Source of the DNA: Lysinibacillus parviboronicapiens
Lineage (GTDB): Bacteria; Bacillota; Bacilli; Bacillales_A; Planococcaceae
Assembly (NCBI RefSeq): GCF_003049575.1
Contig: NZ_PYWI01000003.1
Span: 1-64,000 of the forward strand
Direction of reading: 5' to 3'
Length of the DNA stretch: 64,000 nt
Below are positions 8,876 through 18,111 of the stretch, one piece after another (position 1 is the first letter of the stretch; each line of letters starts with the position of its first letter). Position numbers and translations under genes: made by a program. The notes under the pieces were generated by a model. That model made no database searches and was not told the origin of the DNA. It saw nothing but the letters and a program-made list of their open reading frames with translations.

Positions 8876-10119
8876 TTTCTGACCTTCTTTCCAGTTCGTG
8901 TACTAGGAAGTTCATCTACGAACTTAATAATCCGTGGAACTTTCCACTCTTGTAAATGTATAGATGCATATTGTTTTAATTCTTTTTTAAACTCTCTTTC
9001 ATCTATTTCCTGATTTTTGATAACGTCCGCGACAAGTAGCTCGCCCGTAACACTATTCTTTTTAGACTTCACAAGAATATCGATAACACCCGGAACTTGC
9101 ATTAATATATTTTCTACTTCGAGTGGATTCACTTTGTAGCCTCCTACATTAATCATATCCGATTGACGTGATTGGAATTTAAAATGTGTATCATCAACCA
9201 TTTCAATAAGGTCTCCCGTGTGAAACCAATCATTAACCAGTGATAGTGACTCTGAATGTCCGAGTAAAGAGTGATGAATACATAATTCCTGTTGTGCAGT
9301 AATTTTCACCCACTGTTGATGTTCCGGGCTAATTTCAAAAGTATCATGCTGTGCTGTAAATAAACTACCTGCCTCTGTCGATGCATATATATTAATCATC
9401 TTAGCATTGGGAAAGACAGCTTTTAACTTATCTTCTAAAAGCAAATCGAATTTTTCCCCACCAAACGTCACTCTTTTGACCATTGCATACGTATTTCCAT
9501 GTAAATAAGGAAGAACATTTCTATAAAATGTTGCCGTAGATGAAATATGAGTTATCTGAAATTCCTCAATTAAAGCTGGCACCTTTTTCATTGACTCATC
9601 AAAAATATAAATTAATGTGTTTTGGTTGAGAAATGCTTGGAAAAACACTTGCAACCCAGCCATATGAGTAGGATTATAGGCAAAAGCCCAAATATCATTG
9701 TCAAACTTCTTATGGATTTTTACGTTTCTTGTGAGTGTATGGAAAGTATGACTCATCTTTTTAGGGCGACCTGTCGTACCCGATGTATAAAGAGTTAATT
9801 GCCAGTTTTCTATATCTTTCACTCGTTGCATGATTTCATCTAGCTTTTGGAAATTGAGACGTTCTTTCATTTTTGTCTTCAACGTTAACGAATTTACATT
9901 AATACCCAATTCACTTATCTCATTTTCAGAAAAATCCCCATCTAACACTTCAATTGGATAGTCAAAAAGCAAACTGTGAACAATTCCTAAGAAAATATCA
10001 TATGGGTGATTGTCCTTCACATATAGATAAGGAGATTCATTTTCCTTGTTGTTCAAATCCAATAGCAATTTCTCATAGGTATAGGCAATCTTATTATGTA
10101 CTAAAAAAACTTTCTCCAT
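8872..10119 (-). CDS. AMP-forming acyl ligase (ANL superfamily)
   Basis: Adenylate-forming enzyme of about 415 residues, shorter than acyl-CoA synthetases (500-600). The ANL signature LTLYTSGTTGRPKK is followed by YASTEAGSLF, WFHTGDLIE and SDMINVGGYKVNPLEVE. The catalytic lysine of the last motif is in the terminal STRTGKKVRK. The frame opens at 10167, but the ATG at 10117-10119 follows the ACP stop directly (TAATATG) and has AAGGCG upstream, so I start there. It probably adenylates a small carboxylic acid and loads it on the adjacent ACP. Which acid cannot be read from sequence. Confidence 0.85.
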   Translation of the reverse strand: MEKVFLVHNKIAYTYEKLLLDLNNKENESPYLYVKDNHPYDIFLGIVHSLLFDYPIEVLDGDFSENEISELGINVNSLTLKTKMKERLNFQKLDEIMQRVKDIENWQLTLYTSGTTGRPKKMSHTFHTLTRNVKIHKKFDNDIWAFAYNPTHMAGLQVFFQAFLNQNTLIYIFDESMKKVPALIEEFQITHISSTATFYRNVLPYLHGNTYAMVKRVTFGGEKFDLLLEDKLKAVFPNAKMINIYASTEAGSLFTAQHDTFEISPEHQQWVKITAQQELCIHHSLLGHSESLSLVNDWFHTGDLIEMVDDTHFKFQSRQSDMINVGGYKVNPLEVENILMQVPGVIDILVKSKKNSVTGELLVADVIKNQEIDEREFKKELKQYASIHLQEWKVPRIIKFVDELPSTRTGKKVRK

Positions 10120-10120
10120 A

Positions 10121-10345
10121 TTATACGCCTTCGATTTTAGCAATGATTTCACCAATTGTTTGAACAATACCGTCTTCGAAAATATCTACATCAAACTCAT
10201 CTTCAATTCGAACTGTTAATTCCGCTAACATGAAAGAATCTAAAGTTAAATCCTCTCTTAAATCCATAGAGGCTTCCAAAGATTCAATAGACTCATGCCC
10301 CGCTTCTTCTCGCATTTCATTAATGATTAATAGTAATTTATTCAT
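10121..10345 (-). CDS. Acyl carrier protein
   Basis: A 74-residue acidic protein with the phosphopantetheine site LTLDSFMLAEL; the modified serine is followed by Phe where housekeeping ACPs have Leu. Helices II-III (VRIEDEFDVDIFEDG) match the ACP pattern. The frame can start upstream at a TTG, but the ATG at 10343-10345 has GGAG eight bases upstream. It is sandwiched between pseH and the ANL ligase, so it is a dedicated rather than a fatty-acid ACP. Likely role: carrying an acyl group from the ligase through the SDR to an N-acyltransferase such as the PseH-like protein. Confidence 0.85.
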   Translation of the reverse strand: MNKLLLIINEMREEAGHESIESLEASMDLREDLTLDSFMLAELTVRIEDEFDVDIFEDGIVQTIGEIIAKIEGV

Positions 10346-10369
10346 GTATTTATTCTCCAATTCTAAGTT

Positions 10370-10906
10370 TCACTTTTCAAATTCGCATACATACTTTTGG
10401 AATTTATTTAGCTTTAGCCAATCTTCCTTTAAAAGCTCCAATAAATTCAAATCCGTATACGAACCATTTTTAAAAATATGATCTTTATATACACCAACCA
10501 TTCGATAACCATGCAATAAATTCAACTTAATGACATTACTATTCCCTTTCATCACTTCTGCCGTGATTTTGTGAAAGTCATAAGTTGAAAATATATAATT
10601 ATAAAAATATGGTGGTATAATGCCTCCATATAAACGATACTTTTCTTCGCCAATATAAAAGCCCCAGCTCGTTCTTTTATTCACATGATCTATATTATTT
10701 AAAGAAATTACGCCTACTGGTTTTTCCTTTATTTCTATTATCCAATAAGCATCAGTTTCAGAATTTGAAACCCTTCTATACCACACTCTCTGTTTATCCA
10801 TATCTTTTTCAATATCTGTGTTCATAAATTGAGTGACATCTTCCTGCGTTCTCCATTCCAGAACTTGTTCAAGATGTTTTTCTCTAAGTTTAATAAAGCG
10901 AATCAT
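10370..10906 (-). CDS. pseH: PseH-type N-acyltransferase (GNAT)
   Basis: GNAT-family enzyme of 178 residues. In pseudaminate synthesis PseH acetylates the 4-amino group made by PseC. The RFIKLREKHLEQVLEWRT start, the WIIEIKEKPVGVISL strand and the GNSNVIKLNLLHGYRMVGV region are typical. It is the first gene of the operon. Because an ACP and ligase follow directly, its acyl donor may be an acyl-ACP other than acetyl-CoA; this is inference. ATG with a GGAGG seven bases upstream. Confidence 0.85.
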   Translation of the reverse strand: MIRFIKLREKHLEQVLEWRTQEDVTQFMNTDIEKDMDKQRVWYRRVSNSETDAYWIIEIKEKPVGVISLNNIDHVNKRTSWGFYIGEEKYRLYGGIIPPYFYNYIFSTYDFHKITAEVMKGNSNVIKLNLLHGYRMVGVYKDHIFKNGSYTDLNLLELLKEDWLKLNKFQKYVCEFEK

Positions 10907-10954
10907 TTAGAACCTCCATAAGTATTCGGTTTTCCACATATAATTATAGTTACT

Positions 10955-10981
10955 TTATCGGTAAAATAAACGCTTTTTCCA
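10955..10981 (-). promoter_or_regulatory. Candidate promoter of pse operon (sigma-D-like)
   Basis: Minus-strand ACCGATAA (10955-10962) matches the sigma-D -10 in seven of eight positions if the last base is ignored. The -35 position 15 bases upstream reads TGGA, a poor match to TAAA. A TATAAT lies just downstream, so a sigma-A promoter is an alternative. The site is about 50 bases upstream of pseH and downstream of the manC terminator. Confidence 0.45.
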
Positions 10982-10998
10982 TATCTTTAGCATAACAG

Positions 10999-11032
10999 AA
11001 AAAACGACCTTCAGTTGATTATTGAAAGTCGC
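10999..11032 (-). terminator. Terminator of manC operon
   Basis: Ten-base arms (11004-11013 and 11023-11032) pair in the minus transcript with two G-U pairs and are followed by six T. It ends the fcl-to-manC operon and leaves the pse operon with its own promoter. Confidence 0.8.
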
Positions 11033-11053
11033 TTTTCTCTTTTTTTCTTTTTA

Positions 11054-12409
11054 TTAACGAATGGATTCCATTATCGCAGGCCAATCTTTTTCTAGTCTCA
11101 CAATATCTTCTTCTACTATAGAGTCGCCCATTTGTACTTCAATTAGCTCTGTATCAGTCAATGCATAGAGACAATGCTTCGAACCAATTGGAATACTTAA
11201 TACATCTCCAGGCAAAACCATTTTTGTTTCACCATCTTGGATAAAAATCGCATCTCCTGAAATAATGGTCCACACCTCCGAACGATTATTATGAAATTGA
11301 TAACTTAAGTTTTTCCCCGCTTCAACACAAAGTCTTTTCGTTAAAACCTCGCGTCCTTCTTTTTTAGTAATATCAAGTACTCGATACCAGCCCCATCGAC
11401 GTTCCTCGTACATTGGTCTTGAAAACAAACCATCATGTAGCATATCTTTCATCCGCGAACTTGCTGGTTTATCTGTTACTAAAATACCGTCCGCGCTAAC
11501 AGCAACTACCGCATTTGAAATCCCAAGTACTTTAACAGGTAAATCAAGCTCATTTACAATATGGGTATTATAGCTATCCTCACTGAACCCTCCATTCCCA
11601 ATAACCTGTTGTGACATCTCTTCCGTTAACGTATTCCAGGTGCCTAAGTCTTTCCAATATCCATCATAAGTTAAAGCAGTTATTTCATTTAGCTTTTCTA
11701 CTACTTCATAATCAAAACTATTTTTCGGCAATATTGAAAACTGTTCCAATAATTCTTTATATGAATTAGAAAATCCATCTCTGCTTAGTTTATTTAATAT
11801 TAAATTTAAAGGGAAAGCGAATACACCACTATTCCAATAAGCACCTTTACCAATTAACGCTTCCGCAACTTCTTCAGATGGTTTTTCGACAAAACGAGCA
11901 ACTTGCATGTATTCCGTATATTGCTTTGGTATTAAATAACCATATTTAGAAGAAGGATATGTAGGTTTTATCCCTAATAAACCAATATCAGCATTGGTGG
12001 TCATAACAAGCTTTTCAAGTTCCTTCACCTGTTGATAAAAAGCAACATCGACAAAGGCGTCCACTGAAACTACTCCAACGACTTCATCTTCCTTCATCCC
12101 TAAAGCTGAATAAAGATATGTACATGCTAGTGCGATTGCCGGAAATGTATCACGTCTTTCTGGCTCTACGACAATTGGAATATCACCTAACTGATTGTGC
12201 AACATATCTACTTGTGAAGCATTCGTTGTCACAATCATGTCTTCCGCAGCAACAACCTCGGACAATTGACGATACACACGTTGCACCATCGACTCTAATT
12301 CACCAGTTTGCTCGTTTTTTAACACTTTAAGAAACTGCTTTGCACGTGAATCATTTGATAGTGGCCATAGTCTTGTACCCGATCCACCTGAAAGTAGAAT
12401 AAGCTTCAC
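11054..12409 (-). CDS. manC: Mannose-1-phosphate guanylyltransferase / mannose-6-phosphate isomerase
   Basis: Bifunctional ManC/AlgA-type enzyme of 451 residues that makes GDP-mannose. The N-terminal nucleotidyltransferase has LSGGSGTRLWPLS, FVEKPSEE and YWNSGVF. The C-terminal cupin (about residues 345-440) has SYQFHNNRSEVWTIISG and the LSIPIGSKHCL metal-binding pattern. GDP-mannose would feed Gmd (17068-18078) and GDP-fucose synthase (15860-16804). No phosphomannomutase is visible here, so mannose-1-phosphate must come from elsewhere. Last gene of its operon, followed by a terminator. Confidence 0.93.
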   Translation of the reverse strand: MKLILLSGGSGTRLWPLSNDSRAKQFLKVLKNEQTGELESMVQRVYRQLSEVVAAEDMIVTTNASQVDMLHNQLGDIPIVVEPERRDTFPAIALACTYLYSALGMKEDEVVGVVSVDAFVDVAFYQQVKELEKLVMTTNADIGLLGIKPTYPSSKYGYLIPKQYTEYMQVARFVEKPSEEVAEALIGKGAYWNSGVFAFPLNLILNKLSRDGFSNSYKELLEQFSILPKNSFDYEVVEKLNEITALTYDGYWKDLGTWNTLTEEMSQQVIGNGGFSEDSYNTHIVNELDLPVKVLGISNAVVAVSADGILVTDKPASSRMKDMLHDGLFSRPMYEERRWGWYRVLDITKKEGREVLTKRLCVEAGKNLSYQFHNNRSEVWTIISGDAIFIQDGETKMVLPGDVLSIPIGSKHCLYALTDTELIEVQMGDSIVEEDIVRLEKDWPAIMESIR

Positions 12410-12428
12410 TTTACTTCACCACATTTCT

Positions 12429-13601
12429 TTAATCTGTACTATATGATAGCAACACTGGTCTTAACTCACGCAAAGTAAATCTAAAAAGTGATTCATCTGT
12501 TTCACTATTCTCTATCAGCATCTTATTATGCTGTGCATCTAAATAACCTGGAAATAGCAACATAGCTTGTTCTATATTAGTAATCGCTTTTTCTTTATTG
12601 CCATTCATCGCATAAATAACACCTGAATTATTTAATGCTGCCCCATGGGTTACATCTGCAGCAAGTATTTTTTCATACTCAGCCAACGCTTCATCAAATT
12701 GTTTATCTTCAATATAAACAATAGATTTCAAGAAACAATAGGTCACATATTGCGATGAATCTTCTAAAACCCGAGTATTCTCTAATAGTACTTTACATTG
12801 TTTCCATTGCTTATAACGAATTAAAAACAAAGCAAAATCTAAACTATTTTTCTCCATTGTATACCTTCGTTTATAGAGCTTTTCTTTAATATAATCCAAA
12901 CCATATTGATCCATTATTAGTTTTTCTGCATTATGTGAAGTCCTCATGCTAGAAGTTGTATTATTTGAATGACGTCTTATAAAAGAAAGAGGTCTATCAA
13001 TATATTCAATTGAATAATCCCTATCTAATAGACGCACCCATAAATCAACATCTTCTACATACTTAATCTGCGTATTAAAACCATGCAATTCATTTAATTG
13101 TTTTTTATTCACTAATACACCTGAAGGAGAAATAATAGGATTTCTTATCAAAATATCGCAAAAACCTTCCGTTCCGCTTAATCGCTTACCTCTTAGTTGC
13201 GAGGAAATCACTTGAGAATGTTCGTCAATTTGATAACAAGCAGTATAAATTGCTGAAATATCTTCTGTTACTTCATTTATTTTAGCCAAATAAGTTTCAA
13301 TTAAATCTTCAGAACATTCATCATCAGCATCTAAAAATAATATCCAGTTACCTGTTGCCTCATGAATACCATTATTTCTTGCTGTTGAAGCTCCAGTATT
13401 TTTTTGTGTATGCAAAACTATATTCGGTTCGTCATTTTGAATCTTTTGAACTACTTTACAGGTTTGATCGACACTGCCATCATCGATAATAATAATTTCA
13501 TTCACATGTACAGTTTGCTTCAGTATGCTTTGAATAGCTTTTTCTATATATAATTCTGCATTAAATGTTGGTATTACAGCTGAAATTTTAATATCATTCA
13601 C
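12429..13601 (-). CDS. GT2 glycosyltransferase with C-terminal TPR-like repeats
   Basis: Family 2 glycosyltransferase (390 residues). The GT-A start ISAVIPTFNAELYIEKAIQS, the IIIIDDGSVDQT motif and LFLDADDEC (DxD-type) are clear. After about residue 250 come helical repeats, including ALAEYEKILAADVTHGAAL and NSGVIYAMNGNKEKAITNI, that read as tetratricopeptide repeats. Such repeats usually hold partner proteins or peptide acceptors, so this could glycosylate flagellin directly; that is inference. It is the one GT in this cluster without the shared Rossmann-like tail. It lies 19 bases upstream of manC. Confidence 0.85.
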   Translation of the reverse strand: MNDIKISAVIPTFNAELYIEKAIQSILKQTVHVNEIIIIDDGSVDQTCKVVQKIQNDEPNIVLHTQKNTGASTARNNGIHEATGNWILFLDADDECSEDLIETYLAKINEVTEDISAIYTACYQIDEHSQVISSQLRGKRLSGTEGFCDILIRNPIISPSGVLVNKKQLNELHGFNTQIKYVEDVDLWVRLLDRDYSIEYIDRPLSFIRRHSNNTTSSMRTSHNAEKLIMDQYGLDYIKEKLYKRRYTMEKNSLDFALFLIRYKQWKQCKVLLENTRVLEDSSQYVTYCFLKSIVYIEDKQFDEALAEYEKILAADVTHGAALNNSGVIYAMNGNKEKAITNIEQAMLLFPGYLDAQHNKMLIENSETDESLFRFTLRELRPVLLSYSTD

Positions 13602-13604
13602 TTG

Positions 13605-14729
13605 TCAATCCTCCATATAAGGAGATATGAAATGCTCATTCTCAATATAATTTTGATTCTTTAAAGTTTTAGCAATCGTTTCATAAGCATGAAAAGGGGA
13701 AACTAATATACGAATATTTTTTTTACTATATAAACTGGAAGGGCTCAATACAAGCTTATCCATAACTAAACAGTTTTGTTTTCGTGCATCGCTATCAACA
13801 AAGCCTTGAAAATTCAAGTCACTATTTTTTAACACATGATACACACTTTGACCTGCCTCACCTGCACCCCAAATATAATATTCTTTTGCACACTGTTTTT
13901 GTATAAAATGCATACACTTTTTACTATCAACTTGATTGTAAAAATAAGTAGTTTCTAAGTACTTTTTATAAGAATAACTAATCGGTCGCTGTCCATTCTC
14001 CATAGCTATTTTGTTAAAAAAACCATATAAATCTTGTAGATAATCCTCATGATTATTTAAATCACCAAGTTTTCCCCAAGCATTACTTCCATGTTTACGA
14101 TAATAAGTTAATGAATCTCTAATATTTAAAATATTTGATTGTAGAGCAGCGACTAGCATAAGTCGAGTATCAACGCACATATAAGAAAAATCATCTTCAT
14201 CTAAAGGAAGTACTTTTTCTAAAAATCTCCGTCTGAATGCTAACGCACTCGTCATAGAAAACAAATGATAGATACTCTCTGTTTCATAAATATATTCTTT
14301 ATAATTTTTAACTTTTTTTAGTACTGGTACAACCGTGTGTAGAAGATTATTGTCTTCATCCACTTCTTCGAGAGGATGTTGAATAACTTCAATATGTGGA
14401 CTTTCTTTAAATAGGTTAATAGTTTTTTCTACTTTATCATTCTTAAAGAAATCATCACTATCTAATAAGAAAATAATATCACCAGTAGATTCTGCAAATG
14501 CTTTATTAACTGCATTCATTTGATTCAAATTGTGGCCTTTACCATAATTATTATTAGAAATTACTTTTATGTTTTTAAATTTTGATAAAATTTCTAATGA
14601 ATTATCCGTTGAACCATCATCATAAACGATTATTTCAATATCTGAATAGGATTGGTCTATAACTGATTGTATACATTCAGTCAAATAAGGGGCATAATTA
14701 TAGTTGTTTATTAGAACCGATACTAACAT
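13605..14729 (-). CDS. GT2 glycosyltransferase with Rossmann-like C-terminal domain
   Basis: Family 2 glycosyltransferase. VSVLINNYNYAPYL, IIVYDDGSTDNS and IIFLLDSDDFF define the GT-A domain in the first ~110 residues. From about residue 284 a separate domain starts with YYIWGAGEAGQSVYHVL and continues to FQGFVDSD, the accessory Rossmann-like pattern found in seven other proteins of this island. Donor and acceptor are unknown. It is three bases from the next gene, so co-translated. Confidence 0.85.
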   Translation of the reverse strand: MLVSVLINNYNYAPYLTECIQSVIDQSYSDIEIIVYDDGSTDNSLEILSKFKNIKVISNNNYGKGHNLNQMNAVNKAFAESTGDIIFLLDSDDFFKNDKVEKTINLFKESPHIEVIQHPLEEVDEDNNLLHTVVPVLKKVKNYKEYIYETESIYHLFSMTSALAFRRRFLEKVLPLDEDDFSYMCVDTRLMLVAALQSNILNIRDSLTYYRKHGSNAWGKLGDLNNHEDYLQDLYGFFNKIAMENGQRPISYSYKKYLETTYFYNQVDSKKCMHFIQKQCAKEYYIWGAGEAGQSVYHVLKNSDLNFQGFVDSDARKQNCLVMDKLVLSPSSLYSKKNIRILVSPFHAYETIAKTLKNQNYIENEHFISPYMED

Positions 14730-14747
14730 AGTTACCTCCTAAGTAAT

Positions 14748-15863
14748 TTAAAGATTAGAAGTAGAATCTACCAATTCATGCCAAGTTATTATTTTTATTT
14801 TTGGATATAACTTTTCTAATTGAAGCTTAACTTCATTAGCACCTACAAATCTCTCAACTGAAACTATTATTATGTCTACCTGTAACAAATCTACATTATC
14901 AGCAGAAACTATCTCTTTTCCTAACAAATATCCCCCTTGCATTTCCTTATTATTGTCAATAAATCCACTTATTTTAAATCCATTTTTATTCAGATAGTGA
15001 TAAAGTAAAACAGCAAGTCTTCTTGAACCGAAAATGGCAGCAGACCGATTTGTTTTTTTTAATCCTTTAAGTAATGAATCATTATCTAAAATTGATAACA
15101 TAAATAACTCTCTATAATGATCATTAGAAATATGAATATCTTTATTATCCAAATATTTTTTGCTATGAATAGGAATATAATTAAAGTGTTCTAGATGTAT
15201 TTCTTTATTTTCCTCATGAAAACGATTCATGTATTTTAAATTTGTGCTTAATCCCCCTATTCTAAAAATAGCAATTTCTTCATTTACAAATAAAGTCTCG
15301 AACTCGTATTTTTTAAAACATTTAATTGTAAAATCCACATCTGAAAGTATTTTATATTTCAAATTAAATCCACCAAATTGACTAAAGATATTTCTCTCAG
15401 TAAATACTCCTTGATGCGGACACATTTCCCCCTTTTTAAAATCATTAAGAGTTAATGATTTACCTCTAAATTGCCACTCTCCACTTATCTCATCAATTGC
15501 TCTTACTTTCCCATATAATATTTTTGGCTTTTTCTCATTTAAGATTCGAGCAATTTTTTCTACTACTAAAATATCTTTGAAATAATCATCAGCATTCATA
15601 AAATTTATAAAATCACCTGTTGCTAACCCTACACCTTTATTAAACGCATCATATACTCCTTTGTCCGACTCTGAGACCACTATATCTACTTTGTCTCGAT
15701 ACTTCTCCACAATCTCCATCGTTCCATCAGTGGAAGCCCCATCAATAATAATGTACTCAATGTTTTCATACGTTTGCCCGAGTACACTTTGAATCGTTTG
15801 CTCAATTGTATTTTCTGCATTATAACAAGCAGTTATTATACTAATTTTTGGTCCATTATTCAT
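14748..15863 (-). CDS. GT2 glycosyltransferase with Rossmann-like C-terminal domain
   Basis: Family 2 glycosyltransferase of 371 residues. [34 protein letters not shown] and [11 protein letters not shown] mark the GT-A domain; DGASTDGT is the WcaA/WcaE-like subtype. From about residue 274 the accessory domain reads [17 protein letters not shown] then [10 protein letters not shown], ending in the ITWHELVDS tail also seen in related proteins here (ISWKEIV, INWKDLI). It overlaps GDP-fucose synthase by four bases. It may transfer fucose given that coupling, but this is speculative. Confidence 0.85.
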   Translation of the reverse strand: MNNGPKISIITACYNAENTIEQTIQSVLGQTYENIEYIIIDGASTDGTMEIVEKYRDKVDIVVSESDKGVYDAFNKGVGLATGDFINFMNADDYFKDILVVEKIARILNEKKPKILYGKVRAIDEISGEWQFRGKSLTLNDFKKGEMCPHQGVFTERNIFSQFGGFNLKYKILSDVDFTIKCFKKYEFETLFVNEEIAIFRIGGLSTNLKYMNRFHEENKEIHLEHFNYIPIHSKKYLDNKDIHISNDHYRELFMLSILDNDSLLKGLKKTNRSAAIFGSRRLAVLLYHYLNKNGFKISGFIDNNKEMQGGYLLGKEIVSADNVDLLQVDIIIVSVERFVGANEVKLQLEKLYPKIKIITWHELVDSTSNL

Positions 15864-16804
15864 GACTTTATGACATTATCAAGATACCAATTATATACAT
15901 CTTGAATTCCTTCCTTTAATTCAATTGAATGTTTCCAGCCAAGATGATGTAACTTAGATACATCTGTTAGCTTTCTTGGTGTGCCATCTGGTTTACTAAT
16001 GTCAAATACTAGCTTGCCCTTATAGCCTATTGCATCAGATAATAGTAAAGCTAATTTTTCTATAGACACTTCTTTGCCTGTTCCGATATTAACAAATTCC
16101 CCAACTTGCTCAGCATCGCAATGCTTCATTAAATGAACACAAGCATCAGCTAAATCATCAGCATGCAAAAACTCACGGAGTGGCCTCCCCGATCCCCAAA
16201 CAGAAACTGTCGACTCGTTATTCACTTTTGCCTCATGGATTTTCCTAATAAGTGCCGGTAATACATGCGAACTTTGCAAATCAAAATTATCATTTGGTCC
16301 ATATAAATTGGTTGGCATCACACTAATAAAATTTGTACAAAATTCCTTGTTATAAGCATTACACATTTTAATACCTGCAATTTTAGCTATTGCATATGCC
16401 TCGTTTGTACATTCTAATTCACCTGTTAGTAAATACTCTTCTTTTAGGGGTTGGGGGGCCATTTTGGGATAAATACATGTGCTTCCTAAAAACAATAGCT
16501 TCTTAACTCCATATTGGCGAGCAGCTTCAATAATATTCGATTGAATCATTAAATTATCGTATAAAAATTGAGCTGGAAAACCAGAATTGGCTAAAATTCC
16601 TCCTACCTTTGCAGCAGCTAAAAACACATAGTCGGGTCTTTCTTGTTCAAACAAATGTTGAACACCTTGCTGATTACGTAAATCTAACTCATTGCTCGTT
16701 CTATATATAATTTGTTCATACCCTTTTGATTTTAAATTACGCATAATAGCAGATCCAACTAGACCTCTATGTCCCGCTACATAAATTTTACTTTGTTTAT
16801 CCAT
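15860..16804 (-). CDS. fcl: GDP-L-fucose synthase
   Basis: GDP-4-keto-6-deoxymannose 3,5-epimerase/4-reductase (WcaG/Fcl, 314 residues). The extended-SDR motif [13 protein letters not shown], the [15 protein letters not shown] stretch and the active site YAIAKIAG are diagnostic. It acts after Gmd (17068-18078). The frame extends to 16885, but the ATG at 16802-16804 has AAGGTG upstream and matches the family start, so I use it. A terminator and a gene relic separate it from gmd. Confidence 0.93.
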   Translation of the reverse strand: MDKQSKIYVAGHRGLVGSAIMRNLKSKGYEQIIYRTSNELDLRNQQGVQHLFEQERPDYVFLAAAKVGGILANSGFPAQFLYDNLMIQSNIIEAARQYGVKKLLFLGSTCIYPKMAPQPLKEEYLLTGELECTNEAYAIAKIAGIKMCNAYNKEFCTNFISVMPTNLYGPNDNFDLQSSHVLPALIRKIHEAKVNNESTVSVWGSGRPLREFLHADDLADACVHLMKHCDAEQVGEFVNIGTGKEVSIEKLALLLSDAIGYKGKLVFDISKPDGTPRKLTDVSKLHHLGWKHSIELKEGIQDVYNWYLDNVIKS

Positions 16805-16839
16805 TCGACAACACCTTGTTATAAATTCTCTTATTTTTA

Positions 16840-16866
16840 TTATCGGTAAAAAAGAATAGAACTGAA
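16840..16866 (-). promoter_or_regulatory. Candidate sigma-D-like promoter upstream of fcl
   Basis: Minus-strand ACCGATAA (16840-16847) followed by TAAA lies 36 bases before the fcl start. It matches the -10 core found upstream of pseH. The -35 position is poor (TTCA), so this is a candidate only. A new promoter is expected because gmd is followed by a terminator. Confidence 0.4.
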
Positions 16867-16891
16867 TAGCTACAGTTCCTTTCATAGATTC

Positions 16892-17000
16892 TCAAATTAT
16901 TGCGATTATTTCATTCCAATCATACTTAAAACACACTATATCTTCTTCATTAACTGCTTCTTGAATTTCTATAATTTCTGTATCTTCAATGTCACTCTTT
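16892..17000 (-). pseudogene. Relic: C-terminal tail of a Rossmann-domain glycosyltransferase
   Basis: A short open stretch of about 33 codons ending in TGA at 16892 encodes DIEDTEIIEIQEAV and then FKYDWNEIIAII. The DWNEII tail matches the terminal WHELV/WKEIV/WKDLI motif of the accessory domain in neighbouring proteins. Two stop codons lie just upstream, and no start or ribosome site is present. I read it as the last remnant of a deleted glycosyltransferase gene. Confidence 0.5.
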
Positions 17001-17014
17001 CATCAAATCATATT

Positions 17015-17055
17015 AAAAAGAGCGATATGAGATTTATATTTAAAATTCATATCGC
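17015..17055 (-). terminator. Terminator after gmd
   Basis: Nine-base perfect arms GCGATATGA / TCATATCGC (17022-17030 and 17047-17055) are followed in the minus direction by TCTTTTT. It splits the long 34.5-17.1 kb operon from the fcl-manC operon. Confidence 0.8.
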
Positions 17056-17067
17056 ACCTTTCTTAAA

Positions 17068-18078
17068 TTAGACTCTTTTTAAATCTTCATGAACCATTAT
17101 TTTCACTAATTCATTAAAGCTCGTTTTTGGCTGCCACCCTAATACTTCCCTTGCCTTTGTTGAATTCCCTAGCAATAATTCCACTTCAGTTGGGCGGAAA
17201 AATTGCGGGTCAACAGCGACAATTACTTTTCCGGTTTCCCTATTAATACCCTTTTCATTAATTCCCTTACCATGCCACTCAATTGTAATATCCGCCTCTG
17301 CAAATGCACGTTCAACAAATTCTCTAACAGTTCTTGTTTCACCTGTCGCAATCACAAAATCATCTGGCTTGTCTTGTTGTAATATAAGCCACATTGCTTC
17401 AACGTAATCCCCTGCAAAGCCCCAATCACGTTTAGCATCTAGATTCCCTAAATACAAGCATTCTTGCTTACCATGCTTAATATTGGCAACTGCAAGTGTT
17501 ATTTTACGTGTAACAAAGGTTTCGCCGCGTAATGGTGATTCATGGTTAAACAAAATACCGTTACATGCAAATATATTATATGCCTCTCGATAATTGACCG
17601 TAATCCAATATGCATAAATTTTTGCAGCAGCATATGGACTACGTGGATAAAAGGGCGTTGTTTCAGATTGTGGTGTTTCTTGCACTTTCCCATAAAGTTC
17701 ACTTGTAGATGCCTGATAAATATGTGTTTTTTTTTCAAGCCCTAAGATTCTAATTGCTTCAAGCAATCTAAGTGTACCCACTCCATCAGCATTCGCCGTG
17801 TACTCAGGCATCTCAAATGAAACTTTCACATGACTCATTGCAGCTAAATTATACACCTCATCTGGGCGAATTTCAGACATTAGACGAATTAAATTAGCTG
17901 AGTCTGTCATATCGCCATAATGAAGGTGCACATCGCTTAAATATTCCTCAATACGATCATAGCGTTCAATTGAAGATCTACGGACTAACCCGTGCACCTC
18001 GTATCCTTTTTCTAAAAGGAATTTTGTTAAATAGGCACCATCCTGACCAGTGATACCTGTAATCAGAGCTCTTAACAT
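17068..18078 (-). CDS. gmd: GDP-mannose 4,6-dehydratase
   Basis: Extended SDR of 336 residues that turns GDP-mannose into GDP-4-keto-6-deoxymannose. [19 protein letters not shown], the [14 protein letters not shown] segment and the [10 protein letters not shown] active site are classic Gmd. The substrate-binding loop [15 protein letters not shown] is present. With manC and fcl it completes GDP-fucose synthesis. It is the last gene of the operon that begins at pseB. Confidence 0.95.
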   Translation of the reverse strand: MLRALITGITGQDGAYLTKFLLEKGYEVHGLVRRSSIERYDRIEEYLSDVHLHYGDMTDSANLIRLMSEIRPDEVYNLAAMSHVKVSFEMPEYTANADGVGTLRLLEAIRILGLEKKTHIYQASTSELYGKVQETPQSETTPFYPRSPYAAAKIYAYWITVNYREAYNIFACNGILFNHESPLRGETFVTRKITLAVANIKHGKQECLYLGNLDAKRDWGFAGDYVEAMWLILQQDKPDDFVIATGETRTVREFVERAFAEADITIEWHGKGINEKGINRETGKVIVAVDPQFFRPTEVELLLGNSTKAREVLGWQPKTSFNELVKIMVHEDLKRV

Positions 18079-18111
18079 TTTTAATCTCCTAATTTCATAT
18101 CAATCTTTTGA

